A stretch of DNA of 64,000 nucleotides, taken from the NCBI GenBank assembly GCA_003439945.1, contig QVRM01006119.1, positions 1 through 64,000 on the forward strand, given 5' to 3'. The notes beneath the pieces were generated by a model, which was given only the letters and a program-made list of their open reading frames with translations, was not told the origin of the DNA and searched no databases. The position numbers and the translations under genes were made by a program. This document shows, in pieces, positions 44,934 through 57,985 of the stretch. How positions within the stretch are numbered: the first letter of the stretch is position 1; every line of letters starts with the position of its first letter. This stretch comes from Dermanyssus gallinae. Its lineage: Eukaryota > Arthropoda > Arachnida > Mesostigmata > Dermanyssidae.

Positions 44934-47522
44934 GCGTGAAAAGTGGTACGCCCGGCCTAAGTTCGCATACTTTCTTATCTTTGATGTCTCGGCGCGGGAA
45001 GCGGCAGTTCCTGGGCGAGAAGCGCCGGGACCAACAAGGGAGGGGGTCAGAGAGTCGGTCACCGTCGCATCCCACAACAGGGAACAACCCTTGTAGAAAG
45101 GTATCAAAGTCGGGCCGCTTGCCATCGTCTCTAGAAAGACCAGGCGGTTTCAGGACGCAAGGGATTCCGGCGTTTCGCGCCGACCTTGCAAGAATGTCAT
45201 TCAGAGCGGTGTGACGTGGTCGCCGGCCCGCCGAGTGAGCGCAGGACAGGCCGTGTCTGGCCAGGTGTCCGACAGGCTCGCCACAAGTGCATCTGTGTGG
45301 CTCTACCAAATCGGCTCCCAGTCTCAGGCCAACGCAGATCCGGGTGGATTGGTCGTCAAGGGTACCCAATGAGTCAGCGGGGAGTGCGTGTAGCCAGTCG
45401 CTCGCTCCTGGGCGAGCGACGGCAAGGAGGCGCGCTCTATCTTGGTCGTCACCGCATTCTGCAAGCAACTCAGTAAGCGACGATTCGTGAACCTTCTCGG
45501 CCCAGGCCCTCTGGCAGGCAAGTTTATTCATATCAGGCGGTGAAGCTTGGGGTCCAGCCGCTATAGCGTCGCGAGTTGCCTCAAACAATGCCCAAGCCCC
45601 CGGCGGGAGCAGGCGTTGGACATGACCCGACGTAGCGTGCATCGAGGCGGCCACGGCAGGGCCTCCCAAGGAGCGGGCCGAGGGAAGACCAAGACCGCCC
45701 ATGGAGGTGGGAGAGCCGCCTGGCGCACCTCTCGTGGTCGTAAGTTCAGACCCAAAACCGTCTCGAGGGCCTCCACCACCTGGTCGTCGAATGGTTGGAG
45801 AAGCTCGTTGAATGTACCCGAACAGTCCATGGATCGTATGATATGTACGATGCGACGCGCGGAGAACGACGAGCGGAGTAGGTAAAGCCCTTGGTGGGCT
45901 CCGACCAGACGCAGGCGTTTTTGCATCGCCCACAATCTGTCCATCATGGGGTCGAGTAGACTCGACAGTGCAGATGGTAGATGCGATGCGCCAAGGAGCG
46001 TAACTTCGTGTTCAGACACGACTCTACACCCCGGTAGTAACGCAAGTAAGGCACTCAATGTGGGGTCGTCCGGGTCTGTCCCCGGCGCGAACACCTCGCA
46101 TTTGGCCGTGTTTAACACCAGGCCACTGACTGTCTCAAAGGCAAGAACTCTGCGTTCTTCCTCGAGTAAGCCCTCCATCGGTCCACCGAGTGTGCCATCT
46201 TCGAGGTACCAGGCGTTGAAAGGCACTTGTATTGAGTCGACCAGCTCACGTATACCCAGGCTGAATAGAGCCGGCCCCAAGGGGGTCTCCCTGCTGTATA
46301 CCCGATGCCGAGGACAACGTGTGGGGCCCAAACAACAGGACGGATGACTCTCTGTATGCGTGATTCACTAAGTTGAAGATTTACGGTACTGCATCACGAA
46401 CTGCACGAAGTATATGATTCCTTCGAATAGTATTAAATGCATTGCAAAGATCTAACTTCAAGAGTGCCGTTCGGGGCAGGATTGATTGGACGAACGCTCT
46501 TGCTGCATTTACAGCTGCCTCCGCCCCGCCTGCTAAGCCAAAACCCAACTGGTGCGGGCCAAGCTGCTTCATGATAAGATCTTTGGCCTCACGACGGGCT
46601 ATTTTTGCAGCAACCCTCCGTATCGCGATCGGGCGATTCGATGAGTCTTTTTTGTGGAGTGCGAATAGCTTGGCGCCGAATATAATCTCCCTGACCTCAG
46701 TCGCCAGTGTACCCCATCTCAAGACGTCCACCACTCTGGCAAGTGCTTCGGCCAGTCTCCTTGCCACCGGTCCAAGCACGGGTGCAAGAAGGTCCTTCAG
46801 ATGACGCGGACGCAAAGCGTCAGGACCGGCGGACGAACTGGCCGGAAAGCTGGCAACAGCTCCCAACACATCATCGACTGAAGAGTGACGCTGCGTCATA
46901 GAGTCAGGAGGGTCCGGAAAAACCGAGTCCGATGGAGCAGGTGGGTGCTTGGCGGCAAGGCCAGGACTTCGTCTCCCGAAACAAACGAGTCCGTAGAGCA
47001 TAGTAAGCGGGCCGCCCCGGAAACGTCTCTTTCGGACAGTTTAGACGAAACGCGGCGTGCCGAGTCCTCAGGGGAGTCGCACGCATCTGATGTGACTCTT
47101 TTAACACCACGTACGCGAAATTCGAACCGCCAGCCATCGCGGAACGCACGGAGGTTCGATCGAACAGTCGCTGCCAAAGAGGTGGACGACGAAGTGCGAG
47201 GTGGCAGTTGAAGGACCATGTAAGCGAATGACAAGAGCGACTCCCACGAGGGGACGTCATATAGGGCGAGTCGCATAGGGACTCGGCAACCAAAGGCCTC
47301 ACAGCCCGGGGGACGACACGCATTACCCTAGATTGTTGCGACGCAAGTATGAGCCTGTCGACCAGAGACTCTCTAGGCTGTGACGGGAGTGCTGGCGTGG
47401 AGGAAGCAGTCGAAGGCGAATCGGGAGTTGTAGACGTGGGACGACATCTAGCTTGGTGAATAGGGAGACCGCGGCGAGTAAAGTCCCGGCCGCATCTGGG
47501 GCAAGTGACCCTTACGGGAGGG
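44934..47522 (-). pseudogene. LINE copy B ORF2 (broken, 3'-truncated)
   Basis: Same domains and lesions as copy A, including YLED (46208-46197) and the stop after AVRDAVP. It has one private lesion: five instead of four Gs at 46281-46285, which shifts the frame inside RT motif B. The RLE reads ILARSARNAGIP where copy A has SVRNAGIP. The C-terminus ends in a chimeric tail (YANLGRAYHFS then MITE-derived residues). Confidence 0.9.
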
Positions 47523-47523
47523 T

Positions 47524-47528
<5 letters not shown>
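44934..47528 (-). mobile_element. RLE LINE copy B (tandem duplicate of copy A)
   Basis: Matches 41458-44051 almost base for base at an offset of 3476-3477. It lacks the last part of the element (RLE C-terminus and 3' UTR) because the duplication breakpoint lies within that domain. A few differences from copy A are visible. Confidence 0.95.
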
Positions 47529-47609
<81 letters not shown>

Positions 47610-47638
47610 CTATATATATGCAGGGTCATTCAGGGAGT

Positions 47639-47674
<36 letters not shown>
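47529..47674. repeat. (TA)n with solo MITE end, second copy
   Basis: Counterpart of 44052-44136 with longer TA runs on both sides of the solo CAGGGTCATTCAGGG tip. Confidence 0.9.
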
Positions 47675-47677
<3 letters not shown>

Positions 47678-48788
47678 GGTCATTCAGGGAGTATTGTACT
47701 TTTTTCGAGGCTTGATAGAGCTCGGCAAGAAAATAATTTTTCCCGATGTAGGGAGGACGCGGAAACGTCTTGTTTAGGAGAGAGAGTGAAGTTATTCAAC
47801 TTTTTTTCTCCTACATAGTTGTGCGAAATCTACGTTTGCGGGAGAACCAGTCAACGCATGAAGGAACCGATTACACCGGCGTGTTCTGCACAACGAAAGA
47901 CACTTCACTAGCTTGCGTAGCAAAGAGCGGATACCCAGATTAAGAAAAGTCATGAAAAGTCGATATTTTACGTTAACGCTTTTTCATGAAAAATCGCAAA
48001 TTTTTTTCATTGCGGCCAAAAATGTTCGTCCAAAAGACCACTCGCTCGCAATAGCAAATTTAATGCCCAGCATTTTCGTACCAAGGTGATGCTGCTGCGT
48101 TACGTAGTTGTCAAGTAACTAAGCGTTTTCGACAGTCATAGTTGTTTCACGTTCAGAACCGTAAACATTTGCCAAGACGTTTCCGCTCTCTCCTTCCACT
48201 AGGAAAAATTATTCTCTTGCCGAGTTCTACCAAACCTCAAAATATGTACCTAACTTTCTCATACGCCTTATGCAAATATGCATGCCTTCGCTTTTGATAT
48301 GGCTATCGAAAAAGCTTAGTGACTTGACAACTACGTAACGCAGCATCATCACTTTGGTACAAAAGTGGTGGGCATTAAATTTGCTATTGCGTGAGAGTTG
48401 TCTTTTGGACATACATTTTTGGTCGTAATGGAAACATTTTACGATTTTTTTACAAAAAAGCATTAACGTAAGACATAACAACATATCGACTTTCTATGAC
48501 TTTCCTCAACTTGTGTAGTCGCTTTTTCCTACGCTTGTGTCTTCCGTGCAGAATTTTTCTCCGAACACGCCGGTGTAATCGGTTCCTTTATGTGTTAACT
48601 GGTTCTCCCGCAAACGTAGATTTCGCACAACTATGTAGGAGAAAAAAGGCAGAATAACTACTTTTATAAATTTCACTCTCTCTCCTAAACAAGACGTTTT
48701 TGCGTCCTCCCTCCATAGGGAAAATTTTTTTTTTTTGCCGAGTTCTATCAAACCTCGAAATAAGTACAATACTTTTTGAATGACCTTG
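47675..48788. mobile_element. Foldback MITE family 1, copy d (complete)
   Basis: Starts CAGGGTCATTCAGGGAG and ends TTTTTGAATGACCTTG before TA. It is nearly identical to copy c up to about 48461, then continues with the right arm that copy c lost. Relative to copy c it has a 13-bp deletion near 47.79 kb (between short AGTT direct repeats). Confidence 0.9.
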
Positions 48789-48789
48789 T

Positions 48790-48852
<63 letters not shown>
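48789..48852. repeat. (TA)n microsatellite between two MITEs
   Basis: TA tract that joins two family 1 MITEs end to end. Confidence 0.95.
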
Positions 48853-48855
<3 letters not shown>

Positions 48856-49780
48856 GGTCATTCATATCGTTATGAACTTATTTCAAGGTTTGGTAGAACT
48901 CGGTAAGAAAATATTTTTTTTCCAGTGGAAGAAGGACGCGGAAACGTCTCGTTTAGGAGAGAGAGTTACATTTATAAAAGTAGTTATTCTGCTTTTTTTT
49001 CTCTTACATGGTTGTGCGAAATCTACGTTTGCGGGAGAAGCAGTTAACGCGAGAAGGAACCGATTATGCCGGCGTGTTCAGAGGAAAATTCTGCACAATG
49101 GAATGTACTTCACTAGCTTGCGTAGCAAAAAGCGAATAGCCAGATTGGGGAAAGTCATAAAAAGCCCTTACGTTGTTATGCCCTACGTTAACGCTTTTTG
49201 TCAAGAATCTTAATTTTTTTCCATTACGACCAAAAATGTATGTTCAAAAGACCAGTCTCACGCAATATAAAATATAATGCCCACCATTTTTATACCAAAC
49301 TGACGGTGCTGCGTTACTTTGTTGTCAAGTAACTAAGCTTTTTCAATAGCCATATCGAAAGCATGTGAGAAAGTTAGGTACATAAATTGAGGTTTGGTAG
49401 AACTCGGCAATAGAATAATTTTTCCTTGTGGAAGGAGGGGGCGGAAACGCCTTGGCAAATTTTTACGGTTTTGAACGTGAAAACTTGCACGTAAAACATA
49501 ACAACTGTGACTGTCGAAAAAGCTTAGTTACTTGACAACTACGTAACGCAGCACCATCACTTTGGTACGAAAATGGTGGGCATTAAATTGTTGCTATTGC
49601 GTGAGAGTGGTCTTTTAAACGTACATTTTTGGTCGTAATAGAAGAAAAATAGCAGAATGACTACTTTTATAAACTTCACTCTCTCTCCTAAAAAAGACGT
49701 TTTGCTATCCCTCGGGAACTTTTTTTTCGTACCGAGTTTTACCATATCTCGCAATAAGTTCATAACGATATAAATATCCC
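48853..49780. mobile_element. Foldback MITE family 1, copy e
   Basis: Starts CAGGGTCATTCATATCGTTATG, the same end type as copy a, and ends CATAACGATATAAATATCCC near 49780. The arms contain the inverted AGCTTTTTC/GAAAAAGCT and GGGCATTAAATT blocks of the family. Confidence 0.8.
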
Positions 49781-50259
49781 AGAAAGATTTGAAATGCTAT
49801 GTAAGGAAGTGTAGGGCTCGTTATGATGATTTTTTCTACTGGAACAAGGTCTCTGAGAAGTCTCGGAGTTTTTCGGAGTAAGACTGATTTTACTAAATTT
49901 GTGGCACTGCTGTTTTTGCCCGACGTAGAAGCATAAAATAGATACAACCAGTCCTATACTAAGCACATCGTTGCGTTCGTGAATGATGCTTCCTCTGAAA
50001 AGCATAGAACGCCTTTCATGAAATGTGACATGGTCGTTTTATTATTTATTTTTCAACATTCATAACCATTATTTTGGTATGAAATGTATGGCAACGTGAA
50101 TCGTGATTGCAAAATAATTATTATTTTTTGGCGGGCATGTCGAGATTGCGTGCATAGAGTGATTTATCTGATGGAGTAGGTCATTTATGCAATAACTCGA
50201 TTTCTATTATTTCGTAGGCACGCCTTGCATTGCCATATATTTGATATCAAGATGATTGT

Positions 50260-50260
<1 letters not shown>
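49781..50260 (+). mobile_element. MITE family 2 fragment, diverged
   Basis: Resembles the left arm and interior of 32272-33149: GGTCTCTGAGAAG, a TTTGTGGCA...GCTGTTTTTGCCC stretch and ACATGGTCGTTT. The outer CAGGGTG end is lost. Confidence 0.6.

Positions 50261-50261
<1 letters not shown>

Positions 50262-50297
<36 letters not shown>
50262..50297. repeat. (TA)n microsatellite
   Basis: Pure TA run that ends the repeat-dense block. Confidence 0.9.
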
Positions 50298-50299
<2 letters not shown>

Positions 50300-52080
50300 C
50301 ACGTATCAAGCATTTCATATCTATATAATTGTGGAGCTAGTTTTCATATCATGTGCTGGCGCCATGATAATTGCCATTGTCTGCTTTGAAGATCACACAC
50401 TTGGTAGGCAGCCCCGACAATCATTGCATTGATTCCACCGTCAATAAGGCAACAGGACAAACGACGCACGGTGTTTCATGCGAATTTGCCGCACCAGTTA
50501 ATATTATGGATGCTGATCGCTCTTAGTCAATGCAACCAACAAAGACGTAACACGTGTGTATAAATTGCATTTGTAGACACATTGGGTAAAAACTTTGCCT
50601 AACTAAATATATATTTTTAAACCTTATATTATTATTATTAGCAGCTCGAACAGGTGGTCGTCCTTTTTCAAACAACGTTTCGATCTTGATATATGTACAA
50701 CGTGGAAACGCTGCCTCCGTTCGGGGCACACCTCTGGGCCTCATCGAAGCGGACATGTGACAGTAGCAATACGCGCCCACTAGGCACATTGGTTTAGCTA
50801 ATCCATCGTGATACGTGTAACATAAGCAAAATGTAATATACGGAAGATACATTTGAAAAAAAAATTTAACTCGAACATATACTGGCATAGAAGACCGACT
50901 ACGCTAATGCAAGTGTGCGGCCCATTTGAACAATTACCACGTTTTACTCTATCGCGTTTAAAGCTCTAGTGAGCTCTAGCGGCTGCTCACATTAGAGTTT
51001 CTCAAAAAAATTAGACACGAGTTGACATAAACGAGCCAGGCGCGTTGCAAGGCCCCAGCAATTACCATGAAGCTGGACAGGAGACAGCTATCGACCCTTT
51101 TAAATATGCTGAGTAAACCATTGAGATGTTGGGGAAAACACAGCCAAAAGGCACACACGCCTTTGAGTGTGCTAGGTTTACGATGCACCGTCGAACCCTT
51201 GCCAGATTGTCAGGGCCTACCTCATAGTTCCTACGTCATAAATATGCCATATCAGTCTGACAGACCCATGAGTTTTATCAAATGTAGAGAGCTACTAAAT
51301 AAAGTAGTATCATGTGTCTCGACCATGGCCGTTTAGGCCTACGTTCTCATGACTTCTAACGCGCTACACGTTTCTCATATTCTCTGAGCGTAGTGGCTGA
51401 TTTTCTCTCGCCTTAAGGCTGGATATGTGACAACGAGGAGCTCCCAAACCGGTCCTGACACGAATGTGTTCCCATCCAGGCGCGGTGCATGATAGATAGG
51501 CAATAGGACCATTGGGAGCAGAGCACTTTCACGGTTGACCTACTAGGCCCTTGGGAAGTCTGCGGTCAGACGTTAGTCTACTGGGACAATATTGTTTGCA
51601 GAATACTTTTTTAAGATTTTACTCGGGAAAAGGGCATTCACCACCAAGGTCATTTACAGGTAATAAAAATACTTCATGACGCAACAAATGAATTTCGCGC
51701 TTACTGTACAAGCGGCAATACTTGTGTAACGTCTACAGCGTATAATATATATGTAACTTGCCATATCACTAATATTCTAACTGCTATCTTGAGTGTAAGA
51801 CAACAAAATTAGTCAGGTCATTGTACGACGTTTATTTCGATTGACACATTTGCCTCGCTATGAACAGTAATACTTCATAGGTCACATGCTACCGTTTTAG
51901 AACAGTTAAAACCTGCACTGGTATTGATTTATGTGCCCGACAACTAACCGCAACATTACAAATCCAGTTTCTCCTTAGCAAGATGATTTTTTGTTTAATG
52001 GCCAACACATGGTTAAGTTTCACATGCATCGACTATTAGTCAGAGGTGAAATCTCTTATAAAGCCTTTAGCCTTTAGCAT
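50298..52080. other. Unassigned sequence
   Basis: Short ORFs only (for example 51067-51336, plus) with no domain. No repeat ends seen. Confidence 0.4.
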
Positions 52081-52082
52081 CT

Positions 52083-52200
52083 CTTATTTAGCGGCGGTGG
52101 CTTAGGTGGCTAACGCACCGTTCGAAACGGGGCGTTGCCATGGCAACCATGATTAGCAAAACATTGCAAGTTTATAAAAAAAAAGTTTGAGCCCCGGCCT
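52083..52200 (+). mobile_element. tRNA-like SINE candidate with insertion
   Basis: Box A-like TGGCTTAGGTGG (52098-52109), an anticodon-arm-like CCGTTCGAAACGG and box B-like AGTTTGAGCCCC (52184-52195). The two boxes are about 75 bases apart, longer than in a tRNA. The extra stretch includes a perfect palindrome GTTGCCATGGCAAC (52134-52147) and an A9 run. Weak evidence. Confidence 0.3.
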
Positions 52201-52900
52201 TGCTGGTTGTATTTGTTGGACGTGGTTGTCATTGTCCTGCTGCTACATACATCTGCTGGAGAAAGCCTATATAAAATCCAGTACGAGAACGCGATGACGA
52301 TAGATGCATTTAGACGATATCGTGCCACAGGCAACTTAGCCCATTACGAGCGTCTAGAACGTGGTTAACAGAGCGTTAAAAAAAAAGCCATTACAACTTG
52401 TCTCCAGATAGAGTTGCTGGTCATCTGCAGCATTCGCCAACCATTATGCATTTCGCGATTACCTCCTCCTAGAATATTGGTGCCTCAGAGAGCCAAGCTC
52501 GCATGAACACGGCAAAACGTAATGTACCATACCGTAATGTACCATAAATCTTTAAACTCCGGAGAATTGACAATTTCTGCAGGTGTAATTGTACTATTAT
52601 TCGCAAACTGTAAATAATAGAGCCTATTGTCTCGTTTAGTGTTAACTTCTTCGGAAGTTTTTACAAAAACGTTGGGTGAAGGTTCAGATATATTAACTAA
52701 AGAGATCACGTCGCAACGCGTTAATAGACTGTACTGAGAACGAGGTGCTTCTTTCCTGACCGGCGAGCATTAATACATATGCTCGTACACCAATTTTGTT
52801 CTCGGTGAGACTTTCAGCTTTTGTTTTGGGCTGCGTTTGGTAATACCTTCTGAGGAGATCATACAACTGCGCGAATCGAGTTCTCCCAAAATTAGCAAGC

Positions 52901-52937
52901 TTCCGACCGCCCACTGAAACTTAGTGGGCGGTCGGAA
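52901..52937. repeat. Perfect 15-bp hairpin with 7-base loop
   Basis: The arm TTCCGACCGCCCACT and its exact reverse complement are separated by GAAACTT. A further partial repeat of GGGCGGTC follows. No U-run follows that would suggest a pol III terminator. Confidence 0.7.
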
Positions 52938-55439
52938 TGGGCGGTCAGTGTAACTTTAACGTGTACATACATCACGAGATGAAGCAGCAAAACGAGCGAC
53001 GTTGATTTACGTATCGTCTAGTAACGGGATATCGTAAGCTAAAATTGGATCCTAAGTAAATGCACATGTAGGTATGTCTCCTCACATAGACATATCCATG
53101 TACGTACATATACAGGTCTCGCATACCTCATTCGCGACACCCACACATAGGCGGGGTAGTTTGCACGGCTAAAAAGAACGCATCGTTGTTTCCATGCATG
53201 GTTGTTTACTGAAGATGTCAAAGACAGATACCTCTACCGACAGGAACAGCGGTCTCCACCCGAGCATTCTCGATTAGATCGAGACTTGTCGCATCGAACG
53301 CAGGGCAGAGCACGACCGACTTGTTGGACCACGACGATTGGAGCCTTGTCAGCGTAACCTCAAAACCTCGGCAGCAGAACTATTAAGTAGGTTAGCATCC
53401 ATAAGAGCGCGAGTTCATGCCGTCTGACGTTCGGCACTGTTCGATGTCGGCCGCAGTGTGTCGTATATAACGAAATAATGAAAAGCGGACCGAGCTCTGG
53501 ATACGCCCTATGCGCACTATATCCCGTCAGTAGACAATAATTTTCCTCGGACTGTACCCTTTTGGTTGGGAAGCCCATGCAGCAGCAGCACCAGCATTGG
53601 CAGTTGTCGTCGCCATGCGGACTGGCGAGACTGTATTGTTTTTGCTTCGTCGTTCGGTCTTAGATAATAGCGGTCATAAGTATAATACTGATGATGGCCA
53701 GGACAATAAGATGGCGAACGGGGCGATGGTACGGGGATCGTTCATTATTACTACGAAGCGTACTAGACATGCGCGTCCTCTATGTTCTCTATCTACCTCT
53801 CTCTCGCGCGCGCGCGCGCGATTTCTTCCCCCCTCCCTCTCTCTTTCTCTCTGTGTGAGTTTGTGGTCCTTGCCCGTCGGCCTGGAGTGGTTTGGTCCGC
53901 TTGGCCTTTGACGGCACCACAGTGAGGAAGCCAGCGCACCAGCGAGCCTGGAAACGACGGCTGCGGCTGTGGCGGCGGCTGCAGGCCGAATAGGCTCAAG
54001 GCAATTTATACTTCATTTACTCCAGCGGTTTGCCACATTCGACGCTTCGACGATGTCCGATGTGCCCCGTTGGCTCTCACGAGCTCCTCGACTCCTCCTC
54101 CCCTCCGCCCAGAAGCCCCGCCTACTGGAGCCTACGAAACTCCCATGAGAACTAAGGAGTACGAGCCATTCGATGCCAGTGTTAACTGGACAATCAGAGG
54201 CTGCCATTTCTCAACTGCAGTTCGCGCATACGTTCGACCGTCAAGGACAGATACAGGCCCACTGTATCTGCTCGCGTCAGCGGACTGTCCGGCAAGCCTG
54301 CCGGTCGATCGGCCTCGCGAGAGCCATATTCTATGTGAAAGCAAATGTGCAAGGAACAAGAAAAACGACGCGAATAATTGTATATCATACGTGCGCGCAT
54401 GGGTACTGACCGCATACATACGAATGCTGGTACGACCGAGACTCTATCATTACCGCTCGACACCAAAGTGGTCAAAGAGCAGCAGCAAACCAAATGCGAT
54501 CTAGTGTATTAACTACTGCGTCTGATTCCGCAATAGATGTAGGCCGGAACAGATGAGATTAAGTTGCAATACTAATGAAAAAAAACGATCAGGGCATCGA
54601 CATTAGCTGTATCCTGTCGTTGATCGCAAAACGCATGTCGTGCGACGTACTTTCCACTGTTTTGTAGAACAACTCAGCTAGGTTAAAACGCTAATAATGA
54701 CAGACACCGACGCAACGTTCGTTCAAGACACCTTTACTACGTCGTAACATAACAAGCCCTCTAAAGATTCACCCACTGTATTTCGGCAAGCGAAATACTC
54801 GAGAATGATTGTACATATTTCGGAGCCAAAATGCCTTAGTCTGCTGCCGACAGCAAAATTAAGCAGTTTAATTATTCTCGGCTAAAGTCCTAAATTACCG
54901 AGCAGTGCTGCAAAACCTTGTCAAGGATGCCATGTAACATTGTCAACCTATAAACATATTACGCCGAATACAAGGTCAGCAAATATTCTCTTCTTTTGCA
55001 CGCTGCGCTCAGTACTAACCAGGGCAAATTACGCCACCGTGTGCTTTGACATATTGAAAACACCAATACCTCCAAACAAACCCGATGTATGACTCTCTTC
55101 CGATATATTAGGTGGATTAAGTAGTTTGTAATATCGCCTGCCTACAATTTCTAAATGCTTGTCGACTACAGCGTCGTAGAGGGATTTTCTTTAGAAGCAA
55201 AACATAATAATATGCGGACTGGTATCTAATTGCAATTGTAAAAGATCGCGCATTTGTAACATGTTAAACCCTCCTGTGACAATAAATCGAAATGAGTACC
55301 GTACTGTAATAAATCATTTTTTTTGTGCTTACTTATGTGCAACGGAAATTAAAGCTAAATTAGGTGCAATTTACGAAAGTAATGCATCGGCGTACAGTGT
55401 CATTACCAAATAGATTGTTGCACTTAAAATTAATTGTAT
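52938..55439. other. Unassigned sequence with a GC-rich patch
   Basis: The patch at 53580-54260 has a (CG)n run (53807-53820), a CT-rich run and GC-rich ORFs on both strands without recognised domains. The remainder is AT-rich with no gene evident. Confidence 0.35.
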
Positions 55440-55484
55440 GATCGAGGGTGCATCACGTTATGGACGGCCAAAAACGAGTGTTCA

Positions 55485-55975
55485 AAGAGAAAACTGTGTT
55501 AGGTGACTGACCGGTGATTGAAACTGAACAAAATAGCGAAAGATGTCGGCATTAGCTATGGAGCATAAAGTACTGCGTCAGAATTTACGCATAAAAATGT
55601 AAGCAAAGTGGCTACCGTCCGAGCTAATAATCAAAGAAAAACTACATGCGTGTCAATTTCGGAATTTGTTGCTTTGGAACTTTTAAGACTTAAATCCGCA
55701 ATTTTTGGGCCGATTTAGAATCGGAAGAAACCTAGATACAACGCTTCACTCCAGAATAGGAAAATGTTGCCAGGGAATGGACCGGACACGGCAAAAGGCC
55801 TCCCATAAGAATGAAAGGCACATCTCTACCCTATTCTCCGGACCTGGCCCAGTGAGACTACTATTACTACTGCTAGAAGTGTCGCTCCGTAAAGACATAT
55901 TAGAGCGATGATGATGCGATATACGCTGTGAAAGAGTATTTTAAATTTAAATATTGCGTATAATTTCATCGTTTT
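55485..55975 (+). pseudogene. Old mariner-type transposase relic
   Basis: Scattered frames give an IAKDVGISYG-like helix-turn-helix piece near 55535-55565 and SLPYSPDLAQ followed by a stop and DYY near 55828-55860, the region of the third catalytic Asp in mariner (YSPDLAPxDF). Stops are frequent. The terminal repeats were not found. It differs from the mariner at 5.2 kb. Confidence 0.5.
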
Positions 55976-56329
55976 GGTCGTGGTATAATGAGTAGTGATT
56001 ATTATATTTTGGGTTTTTTTAAAAGTATTTTACGAGGGCAGATTAAAAGTTGTCATATTGGGGTTCTTCACGTCCGGAGCGAAATTTACCGTATTACGTA
56101 TACACAGTGTTTCGAGACACTGCTTGAACACCATTAGTAGTTCGTAACATTTCCACTACTCTAGACCATATAATTTGCTTTCTGACACATAACTTGGTGA
56201 CTTATGTAAGCCACTTGGAAAGCATTGGAAGATTAGTAATATATGCATGTAGTATAAACGTATGTATTTATTTTAACTTATTACGGAACCTTCTCATGTT
56301 TCGCTCTCTTTCTCCCCTCTTTTTTGGGT

Positions 56330-56367
<38 letters not shown>

Positions 56368-56499
56368 GTCGGGAACATGTAAGGGGAAACGATATATGGG
56401 AAACTCTAGAGTCACCTATTTGTAAAGAACATGTATGGTTATGTATATATAAATGTATATAATGCTGGGAACATGTATGGCGGGAAGATATATGGGGAA
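55976..56499. other. AT-rich sequence with (TA)n
   Basis: (TA)n at 56332-56364, flanked on the right by two imperfect copies of a GGGAACATGTA(A/T)GG-containing phrase (56372-56384 and about 56467). No gene. Confidence 0.5.
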
Positions 56500-57982
56500 C
56501 TCTTCTGGCCGGCTTACTTTACTGCGATTCTTCTTGAGCGTGCGTGCATTCCTTCAGGAACCGAATAAGGAGCACTGCAATGAAGTGAGCCGACGACTCC
56601 CCGGCGGGTGGCTCCACCACACTTAAATCCGATACGCAACACCCGGTTTTCGACGGAAGTCCAATCAGCACACTCAGGTTGGTCGTTTCCACTAAATAAA
56701 AGCGACAACAATGGCTCTTCCAGTAGTTGCAGTCATCGCTCTAGTCTCATAAAAACGCCAATCAACATCCGCAAATTCATACCCCCATTCGGCAAGATAA
56801 TTCTCAAAGTCCTCCGTTTTCGATAAAACATAAGTTGCTCTGAGCTCCTCCACAAAGAGTGGTGTCGAGACCAACAGATACACAAGCCGATTGCGGCTAG
56901 TGCGGTGGACTACTAGCACTCTTTTTAGAAAACTGGCTTTAGTTTTGTCAAGTACTTCTAGATTTGCTTTTGGTAGGTGGGGCCATATGACCTGTACCCC
57001 GTAAGCAGCGGTCGGCGCAATCTTTAAATTAAAAAGTTTGAGAGCAACATCCAGCGACAACCAATGAGGCTCTGGGATATTATGAAGCGATCAAATACCC
57101 TTACGAGCTCTTACCTACATATGTTTAGTAAAATGTAAAGCTCGCGTTGAAAAGATCACTCCAAGATAAGACAAATGTTGAATAAAATCTATTGGTGTTG
57201 AGCTCAAGCGTAATTCATCTTTTTCTGCGAGCCTATCTCCGCGGCGAAACTTAATTGCTTAGTTTTTGCTACGTTTATCACTACAGCATTTAGGTCAACA
57301 AACTTTTGCGGTGAGGCAAGCGATTGCTGCAGATGAAATCGTCTTCGGGAGTAGAGGACGAGGTCATCAGCATACATGAGTGTACTAACTTGCGGGTATC
57401 GAGGCTGGATTTTGTCCGGCAGATCGCTCACCAATATTGAGAATAATAGCAGGCTAAAATGATCGCCTTGTACAACTCCTGTAGTCTGAGTAATTTGGAT
57501 GTTTTCAGTTAGCCCGTCGTTGATGAATACAGACCTCTCCTGCAGTATAGCTTGTAATAACTTTAGTATTACCGCTAGAACACCACATAGCGCTAATTTC
57601 TCTAGGATTATTGCTCGTGACGCCGTATCAAAAGCCGCCTTAAAGTCTGCAAAAACAACAAAGAGAAAGTTACGTTTAACCCGAGGAGTCATTTGAATAT
57701 CATTGAAAAGAACAGCGCAAGCCGTCATCGTCGACTTCCCTCGCCTAAAGCCGTGCTGCTGCTCTGGCAAGCACTCGGTACATTCCCAAAAATCTTATAG
57801 TCGACGTGCTACCAATTGACAGTACTTTGTAAATTACTCTTTTCTGTGCTATGCCGCGGTATCACACTTAGAAGGCTGACTTTCCATTCCTCGGGTAAGT
57901 GCGATGTCTTCGTGATTTCGTTGAAGGGAGGAGCAAGACAAGGAGCCAGAATAATCGCCTGCTGCAGATGTTCACTCCGAAC

Positions 57983-57985
<3 letters not shown>
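56500..57985 (-). mobile_element. APE-type LINE, 5'-truncated at (TA)n
   Basis: A coding relic runs from (TA)n at 57986 leftward. It begins inside the RT fingers, with no endonuclease, and ends near 56.5 kb. Similarity stops exactly at the TA tract on the 5' side. It belongs to a different family from the RLE LINEs. Confidence 0.75.
56692..57970 (-). pseudogene. LINE reverse transcriptase (I/R1-like), frameshifted
   Basis: The finger piece LPEEWKVSLLSVIPRH is near 57895-57850. The frame 57770-57204 holds PEQQHGFRRGKSTMTA, motif A FADFKAAFDTA, motif B TTGVVQGDHFSLLLF and the box MYADDLVLYS, then VINVAKTKQLSF. A further frame at 57060-56692 holds the thumb (AAYGVQVIWPHLP, TKASFLKRVL). The palm is complete, with both Asp positions of YADD present. 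Frame breaks lie near 57.8 and 57.2 kb. Confidence 0.8.

Noticed and set aside
54070..54504. 144-codon plus-strand ORF in a GC-rich patch
   Set aside because: Overlapped by equally long minus ORFs; composition-driven; no family resemblance.
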